Made by a program: the position numbers and the translations under genes. Positions 47,305-60,112 of a DNA stretch of 64,000 bases are shown one piece after another. This stretch comes from Clavaria fumosa (taxonomy: Eukaryota; Basidiomycota; Agaricomycetes; Agaricales; Clavariaceae), in assembly GCA_951802425.1 (NCBI GenBank), contig OX637794.1, forward strand, positions 2,666,001-2,730,000, written 5' to 3'. Below the pieces are notes generated by a model. The model saw nothing but the letters and a program-made list of their open reading frames with translations. It made no database searches and was not told the DNA's origin. Position 1 is the stretch's first letter, and each line of letters opens with the position of its first letter.

Positions 47305-47829
47305 TCAGTCGGTCGTCGCACCGTTTACATCTTTTTGAGCTGCTTTTCTCTTAGCCTTTTTCCGCCTACGGCGTTCACGCTCTCTCTCTCTCGCCCGGCG
47401 CACCTCACTTGTCGATAGCCCAGGGTTTTGAAGTTCATCCAACTGCATGGGCGCCATAAGTGAGCTCAAGCTAGGATTGTTGAGCGCAGAACGGGAAGTA
47501 CCCTCTCGACTAGTATCCTCCGCGCTAGCATGCGATTGGTGGCAAGTGAACGGGTAGTATGACAAGTGACCCGAATGCCAGTTGGTTTATGTATCAGTTG
47601 CACATTGTTCTCTGTTTTATTGACGGACTGTCCACCGGGCCCGCTACCTATTCAGGCCATCTAGGGCACGTATTCACAAGCGTAAGAAGTGGAACGTGCC
47701 TCTTACAAACTTTTCCTCTAGGTCCTCCTCCTTGAGCTCCGGAATTTGGCGTTGCTTGTGAGCTCTCTTGAGTGCAGAATAGTAGCGAGGCGTGGACGTG
47801 CCGGTTTCACGACCAGGTTCTGGACGACT
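47305..47829 (-). CDS. RSO55: mitochondrial GGQ release-factor-like protein (Rso55/MTRFR type)
   Basis: Class-I release-factor domain protein of the small mitochondrial type that rescues stalled mitoribosomes. The reading is [20 protein letters not shown], then [20 protein letters not shown] with the catalytic [39 protein letters not shown], and after an intron [18 protein letters not shown] followed by a very basic Arg/Lys tail ending near 47305. Two introns are needed; the first (47648-47699) uses a GC donor. No in-frame ATG exists between the upstream stop at 47830 and the RQIPEL block. The first exon must therefore lie farther 5', inside or beyond the MZM1 3' end. The coordinate given is the limit of the open frame. 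Confidence 0.8.
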
Positions 47830-48402
47830 TCATCAATCAGCGGCATGATTTGGCGCAAGGATGTGACAATGCGGACGCACCTGTTCACATCTAGGTTCTT
47901 GCTTTGGGAGGAGCAGCCTGAAGACAACTTCACAGAGTCGTTTGTGCCTAGTTCTGTATCCTTCATCACTCGAAGTCCTGTACAATGTTCAGGTAAGGGT
48001 GAAAGTAAACACCCAAGGTAGACGCACTCCATTTGTGTGTTCCTTTCCCCTCCAGATCTTTTTGTCCTTGCACAACGTTCCTGCGGAGGAACTGTGCCAT
48101 TTCTCGCGCTAGCTGTATCTGCGCACGGTACAGGTCTGGATCGGTGATAGGCCGCGCCTCGATTGCATCTGTCCGCATCTTAAGCCGGAAGGCTGATGCG
48201 CCGGAAGTGAGTAAAACGGAGCACGCATCGCCTGGATCGACAGACCGTCCAAAACGCGGACATCACCTAAAGAGAATGTCTCGTCGTCAATAAGAGGAGA
48301 CTGAAAAGGTGAATTCACACCAGCGAATGTAACAGATGAAGCGCGCCATAGCTCGCGATATGCGCTCCTAGCGCAGGCTCGTAGTGACGAGGTGGTTGAC
48401 AT
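47718..48402 (-). CDS. MZM1: mitochondrial LYR-family complex III assembly factor MZM1 (LYRM7)
   Basis: Mzm1 stabilises the Rieske iron-sulfur protein Rip1 in the mitochondrial matrix before insertion into complex III. The start ATG at 48402 gives MSTTSSLRACARSAYRELWRA, a basic, Ser-rich, LYR-like helix. A GTGTGA intron leads to GDACSVLLTSGASAFRLKMR. The text continues DLYRAQIQLAREMAQFLRRN and VVQGQKDLEGKGTHKW, then through a second intron RLRVMKDTELGTNDSVK, the usual family end. The frame stays open to 47718, well past that end, and overlaps the RSO55 first block in another frame. A third intron (GTGCGT donor) giving a short tail is equally possible, so the 3' end is uncertain. Confidence 0.75.
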
Positions 48403-48538
48403 GAATTTGTCCCGATTTTATCCGCGTGACCAGCAGTGAGCCCCGAGTCCATGATGTACTACACAGTACATGTAGTCTCAAAATTAAATCGAACCATGAT
48501 TTACATGAGGCTCGTATCTAGAGATACGAGCGCCATGC

Positions 48539-49831
48539 TCAGCCAAACACACGACCGACACGACCGACGCTTTGCTTGACTACCCCACTCAACACTTGGC
48601 TGCCAATCCAGTTCACGCCCGTGTTCCAGCCGTGAGATACATCATTCATTGACCACCTCTGTTTCGCGTCTCGGTCACTTCAAGTGTGGTCAATAGACGA
48701 GCAACAGAATGATACGAGGAGAGATATAACACCCACGCATAAGTGAAACCTACGACACTCGTTATGTTGAAAACCATCGCAAGGATGACGATGGGGATGA
48801 AGCTACATGTAATTGTACGTTAGTTGGGAATGGCGATAATCAGGAGCAAATGGACGGACGCAAAATTGAGTTTTATTAAAGACACAAAGAGAAGAATAGA
48901 CCAGAGCGCCGGGAACACGTAGAGCGTGGTCTTGAACCAGGTTAAGAATTGAAATGGTACCATTAAAGCAAGAGAACGTACCCAAAAAACTCTGCCATAC
49001 ATCACGCGTTGATGTGAATAGAGGGAGGAGTCATGTATCCACACACGCACCTCGAATCAGTCGGGTTTGGAGGCCGTGACGGCTTAAGAAGAGAAAACGA
49101 TGAGCAACGTGCAGTATAAGTAAGACTCATCGTACACTTACATCACGGCTCTCGAAAACCCAGTAGCTTTCTCCATCTTCATCTACCTTGATAAGATCCA
49201 GTGTTAGCCAGGAATCAGATGCGAGGGTAGAGTGACAGACTTGATTCCAGAAACGTAGGCCGACTAATTTCCGCCCTGCAACATTCTACACAAGCTGAAA
49301 CGTGAGAATTCAATTAGTGGGATAGGACCCACTCTACAATTCCAGAAATCCATTGCGAGCAGGACGACGACAAGGACAGTCTGGGAGAACACGATAAATG
49401 GGCTCCCTTGTGTAATATATATATAAATACACTCACAGACAAGACATAATTGTTCGTAACGAAACCCCCTAAGACGTACACTGCGAGGGCTGCAGTACGG
49501 AAGAAGAGGAGGAAGAACAAGGCAGTAGGATGTGCCGACTGTATTGACAAGCATGAGCACTACTTATCCAGTGCTCACAGCAATTAATGTCGTACTTGAC
49601 GGAATATCCCAGAGATGCCTGTGTCATAAGTTGAGCTGCGGTGTGGAATCAGAAGCGTTCAGTTCGCGTACCTGCTTCGATACCGCTGGCATTATTCGCC
49701 GCGTTCTGTGTCGTTGGTTTCACCGGAACTTGAGTACGTGGACTTGAAGATGACTGGCTCTGTACTGGCGCAAACTGTTGAGGTATTTCGTCGGGTTCTA
49801 TGGTGTCTACGAGCGGAGCAGACGCGCTCAT
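48539..49831 (-). CDS. TVP23: Golgi membrane protein TVP23
   Basis: Conserved four-pass protein of late Golgi vesicles. The start ATG at 49831 gives [20 protein letters not shown], a Ser/Pro-rich cytosolic tail. The exons that follow read [20 protein letters not shown], then [32 protein letters not shown] with [23 protein letters not shown] text that is intronic, and [21 protein letters not shown] last intron joins [20 protein letters not shown] to [20 protein letters not shown], and the gene ends RVFG at TGA 48539. [20 protein letters not shown] and the DRDAKQRW block are the TVP23 signatures. It is divergent from the E2 gene with 281 bp between starts. Confidence 0.9.
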
Positions 49832-50112
49832 GATGGACAGCGCGATGATGTGTTGGTGTTATGTAATTGCCAACACGGCAACAACGTTTCGCAGATGTCA
49901 ATAAAGTATAAATTTCCCTCATGCATCGAACTGAGAACGCAAAGCTTGCGTCTCACGTCCAGAATATCTGAAAGTCTTCTGTTTTTGTTGCTGTTGAGCA
50001 AGCCGAGTCGTTGTGCTGCTGTACCGCACTGCGACCATGCCAAGCGTCCACAAACCAGCATATCTAATCACCCGTTGTAGCTCCACACCTCACCAATACT
50101 GTACATACATCC

Positions 50113-51055
<943 letters not shown>

Positions 51056-51629
51056 ATGAAAGCTAGCGCTGTAACTCCCACCAAGCTTGTATCCATGGTA
51101 GACTCCATTCCTGTTGCACATAATAACCATTTCACTTCTTTTCCCGTTCCTGTAACGTTGTTACTGTGTCATGGTGAAAAGAGAGGCACAACTTGAACGG
51201 ATGTTACCGTATTTGAACCCGTTTGTCAGCGGGGGGCAGAGGCGTTATTCATGGTCCAGCACAAGCGCGGCTCTGATCCGCCGGGGCACTCAAACTCTGC
51301 CTTGGCGACCACCACCACCCATCCGGCATAGTCTCGACCTTTGTCTGACCGTGCAAGGGTACAAGCTAGCCCCCCGCCTTTTACGTACCGTGGAATCCGG
51401 GGGCCATCTGCCGAACATTGACGCCTGCCAGCATTCCCGGATTCATCCAACTTGATTCCTCAGTAAGGCAGCAAACTCGTGTTCAACACGTTGCTTGTCC
51501 TTCATCTTTTTATTACCTATTGAAAGCCCTCATATTCACCCGAAAATAATCCTCCGTGCTTGTATCCATCAAAATCCTGGCCTTGCGGTCAACGTGTGTT
51601 AAACGAGGGAGACCCGCGAGTCCAGCACC

Positions 51630-54600
51630 ATGCGCAACTTCCGGTACGTCTCCCTTCGTCCCAGTCACCATGCTTTCATCTATATCACATAAAACCCTTG
51701 GGCCCCACGTCTAACGTCTAACTCTTTGCAGTAGGAAATCAGACGTAAAGCGCACCGCGTCCTTACTGCCCCCTAAGGCCTCCGAACCATTCGGGCCAAC
51801 CGACCTGCCCGAAGCGCCTCCATCAAACTTTCCCTCTCCACTGTCCTCATTCGTTGTCGAAGAAGCGCCTGTGGCCCCACCGCTAGCTTTCCTCCCCGGC
51901 CTTCCACCCGCAAGCGATTTCCGAACATCCCTGATACTTCCTGAGTATGTGTCCTTCTAAACCATCTCCGTCCGGGTGAGGAACGTGTCTGACGCATTTC
52001 CTGATACTCCAAAACATGCAGCCTTTCTCGTCGCTTCACACTACTCCGCAAACCAAGTGGCGATCCGGCCACGCTGGATGATCTGCGTGACAAACTAGCC
52101 GAGCAAAGGGCCAAAGGAGCCGAGAATCAGATATCGGAGGAAGAAGAGGACATGATTTTGGAGACTCTCACAAGGATTCGCGCCAAGAATGCGAGGACGT
52201 GGGGAAGCGAGGACAGCAACACCACGGATTCCACCCCAAGAGCTTCTGTTCTTCACCACCCTGTCAAGGCCACAAGCCCCGTGTCCAGCACACGCTCAGC
52301 TAAGCGATACAGCAACAACCTTTTCGCGTCAGGCAAGTTCAGGGATTACACATACTTCCGGAGCATCGCCCAGCAAAAACGAGGAAGGTCAGGTTCACTT
52401 ACCTCTGTAGAGGACTCCACTGCAGACGTGCATACTATACTCGACCCTGGCGTTCCCGCCGTCCCGAGCATTCAGGTTGACACAGAGCCGCCTTCTCCCG
52501 CGATTCATACAGAACCTCCTCAGACAGCACTGACATACGATATCGCGACGCCGCCATTGTTGGTCATTGATTCTCTGCTTCCAAAGAACATGACTCCGCT
52601 GAGTCTGAATCGCGCCTCCCTGGCGCTCGAGGAAGCCATGAAACAAATTGAGGAGGAACCAGAGGAGGAGGAGGATGAAGCGCAGGAGGAGGAGGATGAA
52701 GCGGAGGAGGAGATCGTGATGCCTCGGATACCACCGGCCTCGCGCCTGTCGCATACGGCAGCTTTGGTATGTTTCGCTTGGTTAGCACAGTGCTGTTTAT
52801 GTTCAGTGGACTAATTCATTGCAGAATGAAGCGGACAACGCGAACGCAGGTCCTGCCGAATTCGAGACGGGGACAGCGATGACGTCGGACACCATCCCTG
52901 ACTCGGAGCAGCGCGGATCTTCGCCTCTGGCGAACGGTCGGCCGGGCTCTGTATCACCCACCCCCCGTTTGCCTGGCTACATTCCTGGCATGCCTCGGCC
53001 AATGACGCCGCGTGACTTGGAAACAGACGAACAACGCTCGCTTTCGACTACTCCCAGGGCGTCGTCTCCCATTGTGCTGTCAGCGCTTGGTGACCGTAAC
53101 GTCACCAGGAGGGCGTCGGATGCATCAACATCGTGTCGCTCCCCTCTACTCGGCCCTGGCAATTCCACGCCAATGTTCCTCCCGAGAACACTCAACGGCA
53201 GGTTTACACCCGAAGAGAGGAGCGGGTCCAATGGTTTCCCCGTGGAATCCGAGGGGTCGCGCGCGTCGCCCAGTCTCGCAAGCAGACGACGGCCTGTTTC
53301 CCCATTGTCTGGTCCTGCATTCCAACCTCTGGCGGTTTCTTCGCGTCCTGGGACGCCGTCCAACGTCATTTGGCATGTCTCGCCTAACTCAAGCCCGCAA
53401 AAGCAACCTGAGTCTGTAAGCGACAGCTGGTTCAGCGAGGGTGCAATAAGCGGTAATGAGACCCGTGGCAACTATCCTTCGAGGCGGGAGGTTTCTATCG
53501 CAGGGTCGCCACGGTCACCGACCACCTTGTCCTCTCCCGTGGTCGACCTAAGTCAGAGCGAGGCACACGCGAAAAGCCCAAGCGAGAACCAAGCGTCGCC
53601 AGCAGTCGCCCATTTCGACCTCGGCTCACCCGTTATGGCTCCCAGCCGCTTGCGCTCTCCGACCCCGACGCAAGCTCCTTATCAGAGTCCTGCCTCACCT
53701 ACGTTCGGCCTCTATGGAACTCCGAAAGCCGGCAACCTCAGTCCACAGCGTTCGAGCCAAAGCGACGGGCTCACCGCGGCCGCGCTAAGAAATGCCCTTG
53801 TATTCTCCCCAATTGCGAATTCCTCACGGTCCTCTCTGGAATCAGCTGGGTCAAGCTATCACTCTTTGGAAATGGAGATGCATAAGGATTATGCATTTCT
53901 GATTGATTCCGACCTGCGTCAACCCCCCTGGCATGGTCTATCTAGCGACACGGACAAATCCAGTCCCGCCGCTTCTGACGGAGCTTGCGAGGCGGAGGAA
54001 GCGATCGGTCGCTTCGCAGGCCTGACCAAAAATGACTTTGTTGCTATTCAGGAGAAGCTGATAGGAGCTGCCATGGCGAAGGCGTCCACTCCACCCGCCC
54101 GTGACCGCGTGCCATCACTGAGGAGACGAAGACCCTCGACCTCGCAATCAAATTACTCGGTGAACGGTTATGATGCCAAGGTAAAGAATGTTATTGAAAA
54201 TTCCCCTTGTTACTGTCATTCATTTTTAAGTCGCAGCCGCAAAGCTCTGCTGGATCTGATGCGCGCTCGCGACATCCTGGTAATATCTCCAAAGCCAATG
54301 CACTGTTAGATTCAGTTGTGAACAGCATCCGGTCGCCTCAGGAGGAAAGCAATGTTAATCCGATCGAAGACCCAAGTTTAGGGTTACAGTCATCAGATCC
54401 GCGACAGCGGCACAAGGATTTGACAGATGCGCTCTTTGGCTCCCTACCTGCAGAAACCCCAGGTCCTCCGGCCGACCTATCACCATCGCCTCCATCTAAC
54501 AATGTCGCCCCAGTCCTTGCTTTGGAGGACCCGCCTCCATCTACAGCGGTCCCCTTGCGGCGGGTCGAGCCTATTATTGTACCAACAGGATCTGACACGC

Positions 54601-56899
54601 CTTCATCCTCTGCCGCCTCAGCCGATGGTCCTCTAACTCCCCTATCCCCTCCACAGCGCGCGAACCCGGCTGATCTTGTGAAAGAAGTTCAACGTAAAAC
54701 TAATGCGGCCATGGCAGAGCTACGACGGAATACTGCCAACCCAAGCGTTCTGGATGCCCCCTGGCGGAGCGTATCAACACCACGGAAGCGCGTCGATCCC
54801 AATCAGATCTCCGGGCCGAAATTTGTGTCTTCATCCACAAGCGTTGATACTATTCCCCTCCGGCCACCTTCTCTCTCGTCGGCGCAGCAGAATTCGAAGA
54901 TCAGCGAGAGATTGAAAAAGCTCAAAGGTTCATTGCGGTATAAGCCAACGAACCAGTCCTCGGGCGATGAAGTAGCACCCTCTCTCTTCGATCTACGGCT
55001 TGCGGAGTCGAATTCTGCCGATTCCAAACGCAAAACAGGAGTGAGCACCGGAAGAGACTCCAGGACTTCTGTTACGACGCCACCTGCCTCAGCGGGTCCC
55101 AGCATCAAGGGATTCCTCGGCAGGTTGCGTAGGCCACGCACGGCTGGCAGCGCGCTTGACTTCAATCGCCCTTCGATTCCGTTGAGCCCTGACTCTCCGT
55201 CTGTGGCACCGCCGTCGTCAGAACCTTCTTCACACCAAGCATATCTTACAGCACATATGCTTAAATCGGCCCCTCCGGAGACACAGGCCTTCAACTCTTC
55301 TCTCACACGTTCTAATACGCAGCCCCAGCGAACACTTCCGCAAAACGCAGCTGTCGACGCGGAGGATCATTCTGAAGTCGGTGGGAATTTGACTGAAACG
55401 GAAGACAGAGTAGCGCGAAGGCGGTTCCTGGATGCTGCTTTGTCTCTTGGCATCGAGGAAGATGAAGTCAACGCTCTACTGGCCCGCAAAGAATCCACTC
55501 GAAGCAGACTGAATGCGGATTCCAGTAACATCGCTGTTGATGGTCTTGCAAGATCTCCTAGCCAGAGAAGCCATCAGGTTGCGCCATACGATGGTCACCC
55601 GGTCGCCTTATCTGATGGGTACCAAATCACATCAACCCCTCCAACCGCCACATTGGCACCAACGCGCAGCGACGAAATCGGTCAAGTTCGTCCGCCAAGG
55701 TCCAATGGGCGCACTACTTTGGATATCGATGCCGCTCGCATTGATGAGGCGACCGCTATCAGGAAACCTTCTGTACGAAGACGTATGGATCCATTGCAAG
55801 AGGGCCAAGCCGAGTACGGGACGAATGTCGTTGTCAGGCGTACAATCATATTCCCCTCAGAGGCGACGTCCACGCTCGATCTCAACTTCCTACTGCGGAA
55901 ACCTTCTCAGACGAAAACCCGTCGGCGCTCAAGCAGCGGCGGATCCATTCGCTCGGGCCGTTCTGTCCACGACCGTGCGCCCACTCCTCCACCCCCACGC
56001 TCGCCTCTCTCCAAGCGCTTCTCGCGCGAGTCACCTCCGGTGCCCAGATTACCGCCATCTTTCGCCAGCCAGGCGGAGAACATCTTCTCACCACCTCCAC
56101 CTTCTCCATCCCCTGGGCCCGTTGAGAAAACCAGTTCGACGTACGACTCATTGTGTGTCACAGAAATCTTTTTCGAAGTTTGATTTCACATGCTGATCTT
56201 TTGGTCAGATATGAAATGTACGCCGAAGAAAGTAGAATTGTGACGCCAGTCTCGAGTGATGCAGAGAAGTCACCGACCTCCCCGAACTTCAGCACGGAGC
56301 AAACTCTGCCCCCGTCGGATTCTGGTCCTGGCTTGGAAGTCATTGAACTGGCTAACGGAGAGATGATATGGTACGTTCACCTGATTACACATTCCTTGCG
56401 TGCTTAGGCGCATCTGCCTGATAGGTCTATTGTCAATGGTTTGCGTGATGATGACCCAGAGGCTGCTTACCCGAACCGTGTCAGTCTTACGTCTGAATAT
56501 TCCATGCAAGAGTCCAGCAGCGAGGGTGTCCAGGTGTTCTTCAAGGAGCATACGCGTGGAGATTCTAAGAGCAGTACCGGCTCGTTCGGCGCGTCAAAGG
56601 GCCAAGGTCTTGGAAAGGCCCGGCCCGACACCAAGGTAAGTCCAAAGCCAACACACAAAGTTCATAATTCAGTTGTCTCATTTCACGCGCAGGTCTATTA
56701 CAGTTCCTCGGCACAGATCGGCCGATTGATAGAGAACCTGTCGCAGGGCATGGATGCTGGGTCATTCAACTTCAGCATGCCCAACTCTCCGGCTGGGCGA
56801 TCCAATCCATCCTCGTATCACTCTTCCGAAAACGGAATGCACTGGACGATAGAAGAGACACTCGACCACATGCTCAAGTCCGTGGCACGCCCCGTGTAG
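51630..56899 (+). CDS. very large Ser/Pro-rich protein of unknown function
   Basis: I recognise no named family. The ATG at 51630 (MRNFR) is followed by a GTACGT intron and KSDVKRTASLLPPKASEPFG, then DLRDKLAEQRAKGAENQISE with TLTRIRAKNARTWG. The middle (52800-56150) is low-complexity, Ser/Pro/Arg-rich, with dozens of SP and TP sites. Two acidic runs (near 52660-52710) and a short folded-looking block (ARRRFLDAALSLGIEEDEVN) stand out. The C-terminal exons read EVIELANGEMIWSIVNGLRD, SEGVQVFFKEHT, SSAQIGRLIENLSQGMD and, last, HWTIEETLDHMLKSV. The ends look conserved and the middle disordered, as in fungal polarity or cell-cycle scaffolds, but that is inference. About 1,600 residues in roughly seven exons. 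Confidence 0.75.
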
Positions 56900-57086
56900 A
56901 TCTCGTCCCCTGTGGTTCAGTGTCTTTATCTTTGTTATCTGTTGTTCAATGCCATCATACAATTATCACAACATCAACCAATAGATACCCCGTTGAAATA
57001 GCTCAATAGGAAACAAAAAGCTTTGTTGCAACTAACAACCCGAACGTACTGCATCCTTCGACTTCAGAGCATCGTTGGTCGTTCAT

Positions 57087-57785
57087 TCACAAACCGCGCC
57101 ACGCCGTCCATCGATTAAGACAAAGGGTTATAAGGGTGTCCAGCAGGAGGCGTTCGCTGCTGAAATTATATTGCAAGTAGCCGTGCGAGGGACCGACTGG
57201 GCTCTGCTGGGCAAATCGCCGAAAAGCCGCAACCTTTGTGTCAGGTGTCAAGTAAAGCTAACAACATATGACGAGGTTTTCGTATGAGGTGACGTCGACT
57301 CGGGCGTAAGTGTGAAAAATCGAAACTCACGTCGTAGGAATTGGGGTCGTCCAAACGTCTCCGCCATTCAAAAGCGTGGCCGTCTGAAGAGTAAAATAGT
57401 CGAGCACTGGGAGGGACTTGTCAGGGAAAGGAGAAGTCAGCGCGAAAGACGGGGTGTTACTTTTGGCTTACCCCTGGGCGCAGCATCTCAGACATTGGAA
57501 TCTGCTTCTGACCCATGGTGACGCGTCCGAGATGGACACCCATCGTCCAATCAAGGTACGCCATGGCCTCCTTGTTATTTTGATACACCTGAGCGCCTCG
57601 GGCGAATTAGGATGGAAACTCACGTTGGTGCCTTCTCGATAACGGCTCACCGTTGTTCTGGTGTCGGCCAGATAGTGGGAGGTCTGGAACTCATAGTAAA
57701 CCGGCTGGATATCGTCGCCTATGATGATGCAATCGCGCGGGTCGTCTTTTCCGGTGAAGTAGACAACGAAGTTTCTGTCGGCCAT
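57087..57785 (-). CDS. DUF6593-like protein
   Basis: Small beta-rich protein resembling the DUF6593 family, which is expanded in mushroom-forming fungi and has no known function. The start ATG at 57785 gives MADRNFVVYFTGKDDPRDCI, then YEFQTSHYLADTRTTVSRY, AMAYLDWTMGVHLGRVTMG and LPVLDYFTLQTATLLNGGD. The final exon reads FAQQSPVGPSHGYLQYNFSS, then ERLLLDTLITLCLNRWTAWR, stopping at TGA 57087. The closing LLLDxLxxLxLNRW block is what suggests the family. Four short introns. The assignment rests on this pattern only. Confidence 0.65.
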
Positions 57786-58464
57786 TCGACGAGTCAGGAA
57801 GGCATGAGGTAAAGCATGGGTGTGACATTGGGCTCTGTCGGCGTGGTCCCTGAGGGAGGAGCTAGGTTCGTGGGCCACGCGTGACTAAGGCGTCTGTGCA
57901 TGGGAAATGATGCGACCCCGATACGGTGATGGCCGAGAACGAATAACCACGATGTTCCACGCGACTGCAGCATGAAGGGAAAAAGGAAAGGCAAAAATCC
58001 AATGAAGTCGTGGTGAGAAAACGCGACACGGATTCTCGTCGATGTTTTTGGAATGGAACTGGCGTGGCAACGATCCCTCGAAGCCTTGTCTGTTTGCGCG
58101 GCTGTCATTCTTTGACAGGACAGATCGAACCAATCCCATCCATCACATGACCCACGTGGCGAGCCCAGGTCAAAGTACCCTGTCGCTGCTGCTGCTCGAG
58201 GTTATGGAACAAACGGGAAATGTACCCGTGCATTTATTCTGAACAAATTGTTCAATAGAATCTTTTTGAATTTGGTGACCCATTCAAATCTTTCAATGAC
58301 AGGACCAGAATTTTATTTGGGAGTCAATAATTCCTGAATCATCTTACAAAGTCCTAAAGTACCTGTGGAAGCTCAACCTTTGTCAATCTCAGTTATTGCA
58401 ATCTCACATGATACTATGCAAATCCAGAACTAAGGCTAGACCAGACAATTATGTTTTTTAGTTG
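57786..58464. other. gene-free gap upstream of the DUF6593-like gene
   Basis: About 680 bp between the DUF6593-like start and the BTB gene stop. Minus-strand open frames at 57794-58139 have no recognisable domain and overlap the likely promoter. The 58240-58460 part is AT-rich. I see nothing that I can support as a gene. Confidence 0.4.
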
Positions 58465-59826
58465 CTAACAGTTGACCTTCCAAAGAGGTCGCTTGCGCAT
58501 TTTACGCGCGACATGCACAGAGCCTGCATTCGCCCCGCCAAATGCTAGTACCACCGTCTCCTCCCCAGTACCCCTCGCAATCCCTCGCCTTCTCAACTCA
58601 ATAGCATCCTTGGCAAACTTGAACCGTGCCTGATCAGATCCTAGATAGACCCACGTCAGTCATGAGGCTTCTGTCCGAAGTGAGATAGACTAACCAATCT
58701 GGAAGCTCGGACACTCGATTGCTGCCTTGAAGAGTTCAAAGGGCGCGCGAGAATAGATTTGCAACCAGACATCACGTGCAGCGTCGTTCTCCACAGGGCC
58801 AGCTGCATCAGTGGGCGCGTTCTCTAAGTTGCCTGGGAGTGACACGAGGAAATGGAAAACGTCGTCGCGCAGTCTTTCAGTGTAATGGTCGAACATCGAC
58901 ATAGGAGGTAAATCAGTGCCGGTTGGACTTTCTGGGGGTGACGTGGAGGTAAAGAACTCCAGCCAACCCGAAATAGTGTCTGCAGACATGGAGCGCCTGC
59001 ACGCTTCATATGCATACAAGCAGAGGTCGTCCATTCCCCCGAGCAAGCAGCCAGCCGCGAGCACAGCCCTTGCATTATCTGGTCGGATTAGGCCGAGTGA
59101 CACCGAGGAGTACAGATATCCGAGAGCTAAAAGTCAAAGAAGGGATAAGGGCGACGGAACCACGGTAAACACTAGCGTCGCACCTATCTCAAAACCCTGA
59201 GATATTCGCGTCAGATCTACACAGGATTCCAGAGAAGCCGATGAATAAGCATACCTCCGCCGTCACCTCTGGTTCACGTTCCAGATGAACATACAGTGTG
59301 CGCTGGCCTCCCGGTTGAGGTGAGGTAGACATTAAATGAGCGAGAAACGGTGAACGAGAGAGGATGATCGCATGAAGTGAATACTGATTTTGGTTTACAT
59401 GCTAACGTTGTCTTTCAGATGGAGACATCCTTGTTGATGAGCGCGAAAGCGACTTATACTCACGAGAACGGTGTCAGCGTAATTCTGATAGGAGAGATAA
59501 GTATTTTCCTCGCGAACTGATCGTCAAGGGTTGCTCACTCACGCCTGTCTGGAATCCGGAGTGATACAGATAGTTGATGATCTCCTCGTGGTGATACGGT
59601 AGTCTGGAGAGTCGGGCTAGTGTGAGTGATGTGGTGCACAAGACTCTGAGAGCCTAAGAACCCACGGAGTGTACCCATTCATGCCATTCGCAGGCGAGAA
59701 CGAGGTGGATGGCGTCCTCCCCGAGAGATCACTGGTTACAGGGGCCGGCGGGGCCGGCGGGGCATGCGACGTGTCACCGTTGACATGTACGCCGTGGCCG
59801 TTCACAGGCGCAGAGGGAGATGCCAT
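58465..59826 (-). CDS. BTB/POZ-domain protein
   Basis: The start ATG at 59826 gives MASPSAPVNGHGVHVNGDT, a Pro/Ala-rich leader. Exons then give SRLPYHHEEIINYLYHSGFQ, YADTVL and, before LEREPEV, HLMSTSPQPGGQRTLYVH, which look like the core of a BTB domain. The main exon reads LIRPDNARAVLAAGCLLGGM, then LCLYAYEACRRSMSADTISG, and PFELFKAAIECPSFQIG. A last exon, RFKFAKDAIELRRRG with a basic C-terminus ending KVNC at TAG 58465, closes it. Function unknown; BTB proteins often are adaptors for Cul3 ligases, but no Kelch, zinc-finger or other partner domain is seen. Confidence 0.65.
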
Positions 59827-60112
59827 CCAGGATGGACCTTATTTTGATGGCGGCAGAAAAACCAGCGTGGTCGCTCTGAACGTTGCTCTGACGGTGGTCA
59901 GGAGAAAACGTTGTAGTCACAGTGTAACCTTGTCACGATGGCCAACACTATTATACAAGTAGGCGGTATAATGTACTGCAAAGTGATGCGAACCGAATGT
60001 ACCCTCAGGCCTCAGCCCGGCAGGTGTTTATCAATGCATTCACCATGTGTGGGATATCATTACCTATGAATGTCTTATCACGCTTGTTATCCCGTAGCCC
60101 GTGTGATTGAGC

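Noticed and set aside
55513..56196. 227-codon frame overlapping the large Ser/Pro-rich gene
   Set aside because: It is a +1 shadow of a low-complexity coding region and has no independent start or domain.
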